Positions 11,993-22,400 of a DNA stretch of 64,000 bases are shown here, piece by piece. Below the pieces are notes generated by a model. It saw only the letters and a program-made list of their open reading frames with translations, was not told where the DNA came from and did not search any database. The stretch lies in NCBI GenBank assembly GCA_027919835.1, contig JANVFP010000031.1:558001-622000 (forward strand), written 5' to 3'. The translations under genes and the position numbers were made by a program. Positions within the stretch are counted from its first letter, which is position 1, and each line of letters begins with the position of its first letter. The DNA comes from Lentinula raphanica (Eukaryota; Basidiomycota; Agaricomycetes; Agaricales; Omphalotaceae).

Positions 11993-14812
11993 ATGTCCCT
12001 GACCCACAACAGCGACAATACACCCAACGATCCTTCGGGATCGCAAAATATTCAATTCGGCGACTTTCCAGGGTCGTCTGAATCCCAAAACGTTCCAGTA
12101 GGAGCGAACCAACCAGCTGGGGCGCCAGCTTTTAATTACGCTACTGGTCCTGGATTTTCAGGACCATTTGGGGGAGGGTCCCATCCGGGATTCTTCACCA
12201 ACCCGCCACAGAACTTCGGTTCAATGGCCGGTGGATCGAGTGCCACAAGCGCTCACTCACCTGCAGGACAGGTGATGAATCCTCAATTCCAAGCACCTCC
12301 CATCCACCATGCCCAACCATCTTTCCAGCATCAACCGACTTTCGCCCCATACGGGTTCTCCACCCCCATGATGCCGATCCCAGGAATGGTGTCAACCCCC
12401 AATCCCCAGCCTTTGAGGATTACAATTGGGAATATCATTGCCCACTCCGAAAACTGCCCTACGTGTATGAATTACATCGCACATCTGGCTATGGCTAACG
12501 ACTTCAATGAGGCAATTGCGCAGCGCGATAGCATCATTAGAAGTTCGGGTGCCTCCTCATCCTCCTCCATCCCCAGTTCGTGTAATCACGAACCGTTAAT
12601 TAGCTCCTTACAAGAGCAATTAGCGTCGGTCACTCGTATCCATGAGGTCGAGCGACAGACGCTTAATGATCGAATCACTGCCCTCGAACTAGAGCGTAGT
12701 GAGTTACGTGCTCGTATTGACGAGGATGAAACCCGCATCAAGCGGATTGTCCGGAATGGTGACGCGGTCGACGACGAGCGTCACTACTGGAAGAATAAGT
12801 ACTACGACCTCGTCGAGGGAGTAGAGCCTACTCAGTCTCGGGCTAATAGTCCCGAGAATCAACCTAAATCCTCCGATAAGGGTAAAGGTCGGGAAGTACC
12901 CTCTATCCCACTACGACGTCGACTCGCTTCTCCAGAGGCAATTCCGTCTAGAGGGTCGTCAATCCCGTTGTCTCAACGTCTATCACCTGTAGACGACGCT
13001 ATGGACCCTATCCCACCTAGGGAAGAACCTCCTACCACTGCCTCCACCTCAGAGGTTAGTACTTCTGTGAAGCTCCCTAAGCCCACAGTACCTTCCAAAG
13101 CCTCCCCGCATTCCGGGGAAAAGCGCAAGAGGAAGGAATCGACTGGAACTCCCAGTCGTCGCGACGTAGTACCCTATGACGACCTATACCCTCGGGATAG
13201 GCTCGACCCGTCTTACAAGCCAGGCGAGATCGAAACCGATTCTGACGATCTGTCAGAACCAGACCCTCATCCCAATCGACTAAAGGGGAAGATGCGCGCG
13301 TTACAAAACAAGACCAATAAAGAGGTCAAGCGCAAATGGCATGAGGAGGACGTTCGTAGAGCCAAGGCTGAGGGACGACCCATCCCCATCAAAAAATCAA
13401 AATTGTCCAAGAACCGGGAGTGGGACGCACTTAGGGAAGGCCCATCCAAGCTCCCGTTCAAACCTCCGACCACGGTCGAAGAATACGAACGAATCTGTCA
13501 AGCCCTTCGGGACTCTGACAACTTTCAACCTCCACGATTAATGTGGAAAACGGTCAATGGCATGCGCAGGCTTAGCCATAGTGCTCGTATGACCCCACTC
13601 AGTCGAAGAACTGAGTTAGAAAACGTCCTTGCGACGTTCAGTATTATACCTCGTTGGTATAAGAATCTGATGGAACTTCAAGGGAAGAAGGTTCCATCAA
13701 TGACCACCATAGGTGGAAACGCACCATCCGCATCCAATGCGCCTGGTACGAGTGCTTCTCATAGTCGACAAGACCCGCTAGTCATTGATACTATCGGGTC
13801 TGGTCCAAGCACTATGGTCTCTAGCAGACCACCTACTCGAGCAGTTCGATATGCTCGAGGAGATCTAGTTCCTCGCAACCCCACGGTTCGCGAAAACCGG
13901 ACATGGTTCGGGCTTACTGAAGCCAGTGCACTGGATCAGTGGGCGTCGGCCATACTAAGTCATAGTCCGGAAGAGCGACTCCCCAGAATGAGGGTGGAAG
14001 TGGTCAACGACACCGCGAGGACCAATACTCGCAGCATCCGAGGGATGCTCGCAGTATTCCAACTCATACCCAATGCCATGGGTACCCATGTCATACATGA
14101 AGGTGACGCCAACTTATGGGTACACCTGATGTTGTGTGAGTTGGCATTACATCCCACTCGTTATGAGGGGATGCTCCAATTAGTAGGATTGGAACCCAAT
14201 CCTATCTATCAACCCGGGCCACTCCCGGAATTCCCTATTGGAAGTCCAATCCAACTGGAGAGGATCTGTCGAGATTTAGCCAACCGAGGGTATACTGTCG
14301 CTCATTTACAAGACATGGCGCTGTACCTCCTATGGTGGTTAAACGATGTAGCCCATCGTATACCCCATCTGTGGGATAGACTGCAACAGCAGTTTTCACA
14401 TGTCGTGAGGAACGTACTCGCGCAATACATTTTCAATGGTGTCCCTAGGACTACCAATGAAATCGAACAGTACGTGTACCCCGATGGTTCACGATCGGAC
14501 AACATCGATAACGCGGGTCGGTTCGCCGACTACAGTGTCGTGTTGACTTACACCCGAAGCATCGTCGACACCCTGGGTCAATCTGCGTTCTCAACTACCG
14601 TACCCAGTAGTTCTACAGTGGTATCTAACGATCCACCGCCGTCAAATTCGACGACAACTGAGGTATCTAGTGGGACTGTGGGACCCGATATCACAGACCC
14701 TCCCGAACCAATCGATTGGGATGCTCAGTTCACCTCTGATGGCGACCCACGACTCGACTACGGCGACGATGGAATGGACATGGCCGGCAACAGTGGCGCA
14801 TCACATACTTGA
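11993..14812 (+). CDS. Third ORF of the Gypsy element, 939 aa, unknown function
   Basis: This uninterrupted frame follows integrase in a different reading frame and ends just before the polypurine tract, so it belongs to the element. ATG 11993 follows CCACC. Residues 1-150 are rich in Pro, Gly, Ser and Gln with no fold apparent. At about 155-170 is a small NCPTCMNYIAHL motif. Residues ~205-265 look like a coiled coil (LNDRITALELERSELRARI). The middle is Ser/Pro-rich with basic clusters (GEKRKRKE, KSKLSKNRE) that could be nuclear signals. The C-terminal third (about 630-880) looks globular, for example TWFGLTEASALDQWASAI and LYLLWWLNDVAHRIPHLW. There is no zinc knuckle, signal peptide or membrane segment, so it is not an obvious gag or env. 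It is open for 939 codons while pol has two stops. Confidence 0.75.
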   Translation: MSLTHNSDNTPNDPSGSQNIQFGDFPGSSESQNVPVGANQPAGAPAFNYATGPGFSGPFGGGSHPGFFTNPPQNFGSMAGGSSATSAHSPAGQVMNPQFQAPPIHHAQPSFQHQPTFAPYGFSTPMMPIPGMVSTPNPQPLRITIGNIIAHSENCPTCMNYIAHLAMANDFNEAIAQRDSIIRSSGASSSSSIPSSCNHEPLISSLQEQLASVTRIHEVERQTLNDRITALELERSELRARIDEDETRIKRIVRNGDAVDDERHYWKNKYYDLVEGVEPTQSRANSPENQPKSSDKGKGREVPSIPLRRRLASPEAIPSRGSSIPLSQRLSPVDDAMDPIPPREEPPTTASTSEVSTSVKLPKPTVPSKASPHSGEKRKRKESTGTPSRRDVVPYDDLYPRDRLDPSYKPGEIETDSDDLSEPDPHPNRLKGKMRALQNKTNKEVKRKWHEEDVRRAKAEGRPIPIKKSKLSKNREWDALREGPSKLPFKPPTTVEEYERICQALRDSDNFQPPRLMWKTVNGMRRLSHSARMTPLSRRTELENVLATFSIIPRWYKNLMELQGKKVPSMTTIGGNAPSASNAPGTSASHSRQDPLVIDTIGSGPSTMVSSRPPTRAVRYARGDLVPRNPTVRENRTWFGLTEASALDQWASAILSHSPEERLPRMRVEVVNDTARTNTRSIRGMLAVFQLIPNAMGTHVIHEGDANLWVHLMLCELALHPTRYEGMLQLVGLEPNPIYQPGPLPEFPIGSPIQLERICRDLANRGYTVAHLQDMALYLLWWLNDVAHRIPHLWDRLQQQFSHVVRNVLAQYIFNGVPRTTNEIEQYVYPDGSRSDNIDNAGRFADYSVVLTYTRSIVDTLGQSAFSTTVPSSSTVVSNDPPPSNSTTTEVSSGTVGPDITDPPEPIDWDAQFTSDGDPRLDYGDDGMDMAGNSGASHT

Positions 14813-14870
14813 CCTGGAGAGGTCATTAAACATACTTCATTTTGTAACTAGACTGCTGGGCTCAGTCTAA

Positions 14871-14880
14871 TGGGGGAGGG
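14871..14880 (+). other. Polypurine tract of the Gypsy element
   Basis: TGGGGGAGGG directly precedes the 3' LTR start TGTAACCGGC, as expected for the plus-strand primer. Confidence 0.75.
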
Positions 14881-15161
14881 TGTAACCGGCCCCTATCGCA
14901 CTTACTTATTTTGTACAATCTATATCTTATCTTGTATACATTATCGGACATTCTCACGATGAACTATACAGTTCATCGCAGTATAAAATCCACGGACTAT
15001 TAGATAATCAGTAGTTCTTTTTCTTGTCAAACTAGTAGCATATCGAGTTAATATAAGACTCGTCGTGTTCATTTTGCGTGAACTAAGAAACTATCTAAGC
15101 TACAAGCTACCTGAAGCCTAACAGCTCCATTTTACCAATAACCATCCCACAGACGGTTACA
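14881..15161 (+). repeat. 3' LTR of the Gypsy element
   Basis: The 281-base LTR is bounded by the inverted termini TGTAACCG ... CGGTTACA, is preceded by the polypurine tract and contains a TATA-like GTATAAAATCC near 14980. No 5' partner is visible in the window. Confidence 0.75.
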
Positions 15162-15184
15162 GTTTTTTGAACAACTGTAACCGT
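15151..15184. repeat. Palindrome across the LTR end
   Basis: GACGGTTACAG, a 12-base spacer, and CTGTAACCGTC form an 11-base perfect inverted repeat that straddles the 3' LTR edge. The second arm resembles the start of the LTR and may be a remnant of another copy. Confidence 0.5.
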
Positions 15185-15527
15185 CCGAGGGGTCAGAGAC
15201 CCCAGGGTGGTTAAGAACTGGGCTGGCCCAGCAACCCCCAGGGGGATAAGAGCTGGTTACCAGCTATAGAGAGCCTCAAATCACCCAATGTACACACGTT
15301 GTTCAAAAGAATGAGATAAGTAGCGGCCACGCAATGAAAGGTGGTAGCGGGTGTGCAACACCAAGTGGATAAAGAAAGATATGGATACCTGGTAAAGACC
15401 ATCAGAGTACGTGAAGAATAATCTTTCAAAAAAGAAAAAGCGGGGGCATACATGGACTGAGTATCCGACAGTACTTGCACACTGTGCATCCCTCAACAGT
15501 TACTGCGCTCGCTGATGTACTTCATGA
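15185..15527. other. Spacer between Gypsy LTR and chitosanase copy 2
   Basis: No gene. A GC-rich stretch near 15190-15245 has short inverted repeats (GGGGTCAGAGACCCC; CTGGGCTGGCCCAG). The right end is the start of the chitosanase duplication. Confidence 0.4.
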
Positions 15528-16651
15528 TCAGCTCTCATCAAGTTTGAACGCCTTCAATGTCTTGTCTCCAAGTTCCTTCAGTGCACTGACATCAATGGTT
15601 GGCGATTTCTCGTTGATACCAGTCGGAACCAGATTGCCGAAAACGATGTCTGCAAGGAAGAAAACGATGGAAACAAGCTGCCTTGCTAGACATTGGCTCA
15701 CTCACACATCACATCAGACTGGTCATGTCCTTTGGCTCCGTATAGACCGTCGTTAGGAAAACATGTTCTGGCCATCAACCAAGAAGCCTCTCCTATGACC
15801 TCTGGAGAGGCGCCGCTAGACAAGCAATGAATTAGTTATTGCACGTTCGAACTGAGCTCTTGCAACCAACTTGGTATCCCCCATGATAGCAAAGAACATT
15901 CTGTTGTTGCAGATGATGGCTCCGAGAGAATTCCCTTTGATGTTCTGTTTGTCTACAAAAGACTGCGGCAGGACATAGAAGGGTACTCTCTTTGCAGAAA
16001 GGGCGCCATAACTTGTCTCCGATTGACCGTCAGTATTTCCCTATGAGTTAGCAAAATCAGACTTCATGGAACGTTGTGAACTTCTGTTATAGATACGAAC
16101 CCGACACTGATACTGCAGAAACACAGGGGATAGATACATTAGAACATTCGAGACGACGAGAAATGGAAACACGATCTCACATCGGTTCCATCACAGTCGA
16201 CATCCATGTCAGCTTCGACCGCGTAAACTGATCCACCAGCAGAGCTATCCACGTTTAATTGATATATCTGGGCTTTGTTGTTATCATGACCTGTCTCGAA
16301 GTTTGCGCCAGACACAGGATTCGATGTGGCGGATTTGACGGACTGAAGAATAGCTGCGACGTCGATAGACGAATCAGCGGCAAAGTCGTTGGCACCATCG
16401 GTGCTAGTGCTATTGCCAGAACCGCTATCACTATCGACACTGGTATTGTCGGTTGAGCCAGAGTCAGAGTCCGAATTGAAGTTAGAGCCAGAATCGGAAT
16501 CAGGGTCCGAATCAGAATCAGAATCAGAGCTTGTGTCGTCGCGGATGAACATCGGACGAAGATTTCGACGTATAGGAATGGGAGCTGAAGCGACCCTCGA
16601 GATGACGGCGATGAGGAAGAACAGGCGGATAGCGTACAGGGAGCAAAGCAT
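15528..16651 (-). CDS. Secreted GH75 fungal chitosanase, copy 2
   Basis: Paralogue of the gene at 4810-5942 with the same five-exon structure: 16651-16181, 16112-16101, 16040-15871, 15815-15706, 15649-15528; 294 aa. It has a signal peptide (MLCSLYAIRLFFLIAVIS, then RVASAP), a Ser/Asp linker richer in plain SD repeats than copy 1, and the same catalytic landmarks (EADMDVDCDGTD, GNTDGQ, EVIGEASWL). The 12-base exon reads TATCAGTGTCGG (YQCR). The donor of exon 3 is GTTGGT instead of GTGAGT. The C-terminus differs from copy 1 (ends KLDES, not KVSN). All exons keep frame, so both copies look functional. GH75 enzymes hydrolyse chitosan, so a role in wall remodelling or competition with other fungi is possible but not shown. 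Confidence 0.9.
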
Positions 16652-17155
16652 TGTACTGAATGTTTTGAAAAAGCAACCAGTGAGATCAACTCGAAAAACA
16701 GTACTTCCTGAGTACTGGGGACCAAGAAACAGACGAAAGGACCAGCCGAATGTGGGGATACCTCTCCGCCAACGAAGCAGCTATATATGTGGCGAACTTG
16801 AGTTGAGCGCTCCAAGCGTCCCTAGGTATGGTGTGACCCGGAATGGTTTTGAACCGTTTGGCCGTCCAGTACAGCATGTAGAGTCAATCGGATTCGAAAA
16901 CATCGAATGACATTTGAAGGCGGGTAGGAAAGCGGAACAGGTACAGGATCACGCAGATACTGCAGTCCTGTTCATCTGTCACAGTTCGAGCATGCCCAGG
17001 AAGCGGACTTGGTGGCACGTACATAGTCTTCAACTTCAAGCTCAAACGTGCAAAGCTGGTGAAATTCTGCGAGAGTCCAAGTGTGACAGTGACATGCGTT
17101 AGGTCACGGCCTGTCACGGTGGGTCAAACGCCAGCCTCCTTTCATCACCTTTCAT
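16652..17155 (-). promoter_or_regulatory. Promoter of chitosanase copy 2
   Basis: Homologous to 5943-6475. A minus-strand TATA-like box (CCACATATATAGCTG) lies at about 16780-16794, and the TTTGAAGGCGGGTAGGAAAG block recurs at about 16914-16933. The poly-G run of copy 1 is absent. The left boundary of the duplication unit is near 15.5 kb and the right near 17.15 kb. Confidence 0.5.
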
Positions 17156-17680
17156 CAGTTCACTTTCACGCTCTCTAGTCAGCGTTAAGAAGGCATTGCA
17201 ATGTAAGATGAGTATGCACTTACTGAAAGTGGGACGATGCACCGCGGAAGCATGGCGCCAGTGGCATTGAAACCGCAGGCACATGTGGCGCGAGTTGTAA
17301 AAAAAGAGTCTTTAGCAGCCATGCATGGCCAGCTTGTCGATGCTCGAATTATCCGGCGAGCGAATGTTCAAAAAATCTACACAAATGAGGTAGGAATGGA
17401 TGTGAAGCTTGGACGCGATGGTTGAAAACGTTCCCTTGTCAACCCTTTGTTGCAGCCCTTTGACCATTCGTCAAAGACAAACAAAGAAAGCTCCTGCGAA
17501 TTCGTTTTAGGTATCCGAGCACGCGAGAACAATGAAATGAAGAGATTCCTTGGATTAGACTCTTTATAACTTGAACACTAACATCCACCACCACCACCAC
17601 AACTTGACCCGCTTTCCTCGAACTGGCTTTCTTCATTCTTCGTATCTCATCCGCTTTCTTGTTCCCTCGATTGATCTACA
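17156..17680. other. Intergenic region upstream of the 17681 gene
   Basis: Upstream region of the gene at 17681. A TATA-like TTTATAACTTG near 17564 and a CCACCACCACCACC run at 17584-17600 are the only features noticed. A 62-codon frame at 17237 has no support. Confidence 0.4.
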
Positions 17681-19025
17681 ATGACCGCGAAAACACCAAC
17701 TAGGAGTTGCTCTTGCTGTGCCTGCGTTGTATCCAGTGGCAAAAGTAGCACTGAACGAGTTCCGTGTCTTTTTGGCGGAAGCAACGTGACGAATGGTAAG
17801 GGCGCTACGAAGATGCCTGGTAGGGTGACGGTGAAAGAGAATTCGGTACGTTGCTACTCGCGTCTCTTCGCGCCTGCAGGTCGTCGGATTGCTCATTCAT
17901 GAACTGGTCTAGAACCCATTGCGACCACTCTTGACGAGGAAGGTTCGACAATTGGACACGGAAACCGATATGAAAACGACCGATCGCAAAACGCGCTTTG
18001 AACATATGAACCTAGGTGTTCTATTTCAGGAGCAAACTTCGTTCGCACCTGCGACTGCGAACCGCCAACATGTGTCTTTCGTTTCCTCGGACAGCAACGT
18101 TGGATGTCGAAATAGTTCGGATAACATTCGAATTGGCCAACAGGAACCTCGAGGCAACATGTCTGTCGTTGACCCAAAGGCAGGAAACACAACCCTTCGA
18201 CCAGATGCTCAGAGGAACGATGAGCGATCCAAGGTCACTCCAGCACCGTTCGATTCGTCGTCTCCCTCGTCGACGCTATATTACGTTCGTAGGGCGCAGG
18301 AACGTATCAAGGCTCAGCGGGCTTTACCTCGTCCGCGGCCAAAGGACTTGGAAGTGTTCTCCGGAGAAAGAAACATGGGCCTTGCGAACGTTCGTGACCT
18401 CCCCGTGAAGGGAGGCAAGACATATGGCAAGGTCGTCAAGATCGAGCGAGGATGGCCACCGAGAGCACCATCACCTTCTTCACTCCCTGACCCTTCAGAC
18501 TTTTTCCATGAACTCGACGGGCCTTCTAGTGACGACGAGGTGAAGAGCCCTCTTGACCATCTATATGGTTTGTTCATCCGCGCCCGTGAAATACCACCAC
18601 TGAGTTACAATACTCGATCATCATCCTCCGAGTCCTCCTCCGAGCTCTCCTCCTTGTATACTGGATATGGCCATGAGGATTCTGACATCGGACCAAAGCT
18701 CGACATCATGAGTGACGACCTAGCCGAGTTTCTGAAACACGAGCATGCTTCTTTACTTCGCCGTCACGGAAAACGGAGCAGAGGGCGTTCCGTTCATGTA
18801 GTCGAGGATTTCGACGATACACCGAGCGACTACGCCGAACGTTCCTTTGTAAACTCCTTGCCGGTCGATCGTATGTTGCTTGAGGCGGGAAAAGAGTCGT
18901 TATGGGGAACGAGGTCATTGGATTACGATCTCAAAGAGATCGCCTTGCGGCTGGAGGTGAAATGCCCTCGTCCCATCAGAGCATGGTCATCCCAATTTGA
19001 GGAAAGCCAGATATTCCGGTGTTAG
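17681..19025 (+). CDS. Uncharacterised two-exon protein, Cys-rich N-terminus
   Basis: I do not recognise the family. Exons 17681-17845 and 17913-19025 join in phase 0 across a 67-base intron (GTACGT...CTAG) to 425 aa. The alternative acceptor at 17879 would run into a stop, which decides the splice. The N-terminus has a compact cysteine cluster (TRSCSCCACVV). The rest is hydrophilic and probably largely disordered, with a Ser-rich stretch near the middle (NTRSSSSESSSELSS) and a better-ordered C-terminus (LDYDLKEIALRLEVKCPRP). No signal peptide, membrane segment or catalytic motif is visible. Confidence 0.65.
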
Positions 19026-19463
19026 ATATATAGAGCGATACGCTGACCTGACCGCGACTTAGCAGTCAGGTTTTTCGACGATTCCAATTTCGAACTGCGT
19101 CATCTCAAGTGAGGTTCTAAAGAGCGCGTTAGCGAGTTATCAGGTGTTTTCCTGTCGTGTTGAGGGATGTCAGTACGAACTCTGTGGTCTATGTAAGATA
19201 GTTTGCACATACTATATACCCTTGTAAACCTTTCCTTGTACTCGTAAAGGGTCCAGACTGGTTTCTGAACCTTGAAAATCACGAATGTCTTCTTTCATCT
19301 GGTTGAGGGAAAAGAAGCGAGCGGCATTTGAATGCCGTGAGGTCGAAGCGCAGTTCCCAGTTCCCAGGATACAGGAAATTCATCAACTTTAGTCTTCGCG
19401 ACGAAGCGCCCGACATTCACTTTGCTCGTCTACGAGCGCGTACAATCCTGGCTTCACCTTCTT
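19026..19463. other. Intergenic region upstream of the calcium channel gene
   Basis: About 440 bases with no coding signal. It presumably holds the terminator of the 17681 gene and the CCH1 promoter; no clear element seen. Confidence 0.4.
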
Positions 19464-22400
19464 ATGGACTCGCATGACAAGTATCTTCGTCGCAGTTCAT
19501 CATCTTCAGCCATTGATCTTACTGGAACTCCGGCTGGTATCGCTTCTTCTGCTCCCCCTTCACCGTCTCTCGAACCCTCAGGCAGCAACTCCCGGCGGCG
19601 TACCGGTTGGGGAAAAGTAGACGTAGGACAGGATCCTTTACAACTTACACAGCCAGGCGCATCTATCGCAACCCATTATAACGTCGACGACGATCTTTTC
19701 GATTCACCAACGGATGAACATTCCTTTCCTCGAGTCCCATTCGCTAACCCTATACGATACGATTCACAACCAGAAGAAGAAGACTACACTATCAGCTACT
19801 ACGCAACCGCTCACGCAGGCCCATCAACAACTTCGCTACTCGAGATGGATGGAACCAGGGAAGATGACCAGGCGAGATTGACCACGAATATGTCCAGAAA
19901 TCCCACGGACAGATGGAGAGAAGGATATGGAGAGGTGGACATGGAAAGGGCAGCTGGGGCTCCTTCACCTAGGGCGAAGAGGAGGACAGTCCGTTATAGT
20001 GCTCAACCGTCTCCTCTTAAGAAGACCGGCAGTGCACTGAAAAGCGTATCTAAATCCTTGCGGCGCGCTTCTCTACGTGTGGTCAACCTAGGGAATAACG
20101 CTTTAGAGAACCAGATTCGGCTTCCTGACGACGATAACGAGAAACACGAAGAAGACCCCCAAAGCACGGAGGATGAGCCACTGCCGGACTTGAGTGCGAG
20201 GTTGCCAATACGTGGCCGAACACTCTGCTTTCTTGGACCGCGTAATAAGCTACGGTTGTGGTTGTACAATTGGCTTATATACCCGTGAGTGACATCTCCT
20301 GTCGTTTAATAGCTATGCTGAGGTCCTCTTTTCAGATGGACGGAACCAACAATATTACTTCTCATCATTGTGAACGCAGTGGTCCTGACACTCCAGGCAT
20401 CACGCAGCCTTACCCTCCCTGATGGTGCAAATATCGGCGACGCTCTACCCCCTCACGTTACAGGATACTTTCACGAATGGGAGGACTACGTTCTATTTGT
20501 GCTCTTCGTGCTATTCACGTATGTGACTCGCACGATCTTTCGTGCACGTACTGACTTTTTGATTTAGTCTGGAAGCATTTGCCCGCATATGTGTTTCAGG
20601 GTTTATATTCGATCCTGAGATTTCCGCCTCCACCTTCTTCACCTCCCCATTAGCAGATACACCCGACATATCCGTACCTCCCCAATCTACATCGACCAGC
20701 AACAATCTGCCGCGGCAGCTTGCACTATCCACCGAGTCTGGTGGACCTCTCTCTCGTGGGCTTTCAATTACCGAACGCTTCAACAGGCTCAATCGAAATA
20801 TCAAAAGACCTTTCGAACTGTCCAACTCGAACAACTCCCTCGCCGATTCTCATATACGGAATCACAATCCCTCTATATCACAGACCATCCCTGCCAATCC
20901 CGTCACCGAAAAGCTCAAGCATGTCGCTCAAGCTTCCCATAGCGTTCTTCGAGAGCCTTCGCAACCTACGTTCTTTTCCAGTGTTCTACGCTCGGATAGG
21001 AAGGACCCACAGGAACCTTTGTCGTTGCCTTTCAAACTCAGCATCAGTCAATCACATAACAAGATCATCAGGAGTGTGCCATATTTGAGACAGAGTTGGG
21101 GAAGGATTGACTTTGTTGCTATCCTCGGGTTCTGGATATCGTTTATTCTAGCTATGCTGGGACTGGAAGACGGTAGCCATCACATCGGTGTTTTTAGGGC
21201 GTTGAGTGTGATTCGGACGGCGCGACTGCTCACTATCACTTCCGGTACCACAGTGAGCTCTTTTCATATCTCCTGAAGATCCAATTTGACGGTTCCAATA
21301 GACTATCATGCACTCTCTCAAGACAGCTCGTCCTCTGCTCGCAAATGTGGCGCTATTCGTGTTATTTGCCATGATCTTATTCTCGTAGGTCCTCCAAAAT
21401 TCAGTCTTCCAGAATTCATAATGTAGTGCAGAGTCATCGGCATTCAGTCTTTCAAAGGCTCCCTCAGACGAAATTGTTTCCTCCTTCCTATCAATGGCGA
21501 AGAACAACAGCAGCTTTCTAACCAGTTCTGTGGAGGACATATCAACAACACAACTCTTGTCGCGGATCCGTACCTTTTATTGAATGGTTCAGCTTCAGAG
21601 TATACCGCGAAGGGTTATATTTGTCCAATAGGACAGATATGTCAGGTAAAGTCCGCCTCCGAAATCAACAAGAAATCCTTCTCTCTAACTCGATCACAGG
21701 AAACAGAGAATCCAGAAGGCAACATCGAGAGCTTTGACACCATTTATTACGCTGCTCTACAGATTGTCGTAACCGCTTCTGCGAACTCTGTACGTGCTCC
21801 CTCGAACATGATATTCGCGGCTCTTACTCACAAATTCTGTAGTGGTCTGGCTTGATGTACAACATCATCGACTCCGAATATTTCGTTTCGTCATTATTCT
21901 TCATCTTCTGTGTAATCGTTCTCAACTTCTGGTTGATCAACCTGTTTGTTGCTGTGATCACCAACACGTTCAGCGCGATTCGGTCCGAGACGCAAAAGAG
22001 TGCTTTTGGTGCTGCAAGGTATGTTGGTGAGATCTAGGAGTAGTTTATCATTCGACTCATTTTTCAATCCAGTTTACCTGTAATTGAAGACGAACGAGAT
22101 GACGGTTGGGCCGCCATTGATCGCACCAAACCCGCCAAGAAGAACATTGCCAAAGTTATATACGACTATACCAGATGGTGTTGGGTCCTTCTCGCTCTCG
22201 CGTCGTTGACACTGCAAGCTACTCGAACTGCCTCGGTATCCGCTACCCACGCCGAGATTCTTTCATTCGGCGAACTGGGAATCACTTTCGCGTTCGATCT
22301 GGAAATCGTAGTGAGGTGGTTGGCAACATTGCCTGACTGGAGAAGCTTCTTTACTCGCGCGCAGAACTGGTTGGACGTGATACTTGCTGTTGGATCGTCT

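Larger units (their letters stand above)
7374..15161 (+). mobile_element. 5'-truncated Ty3/Gypsy LTR retrotransposon
   Basis: The element keeps protease, reverse transcriptase, RNase H, integrase, a third long ORF and a 3' LTR, but I find no matching 5' LTR and no gag with a zinc knuckle upstream. It therefore appears truncated or rearranged at its left end near 7.3 kb. It lies between two tandem-duplicated chitosanase genes. Two in-frame TGA codons break pol. Confidence 0.85.
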
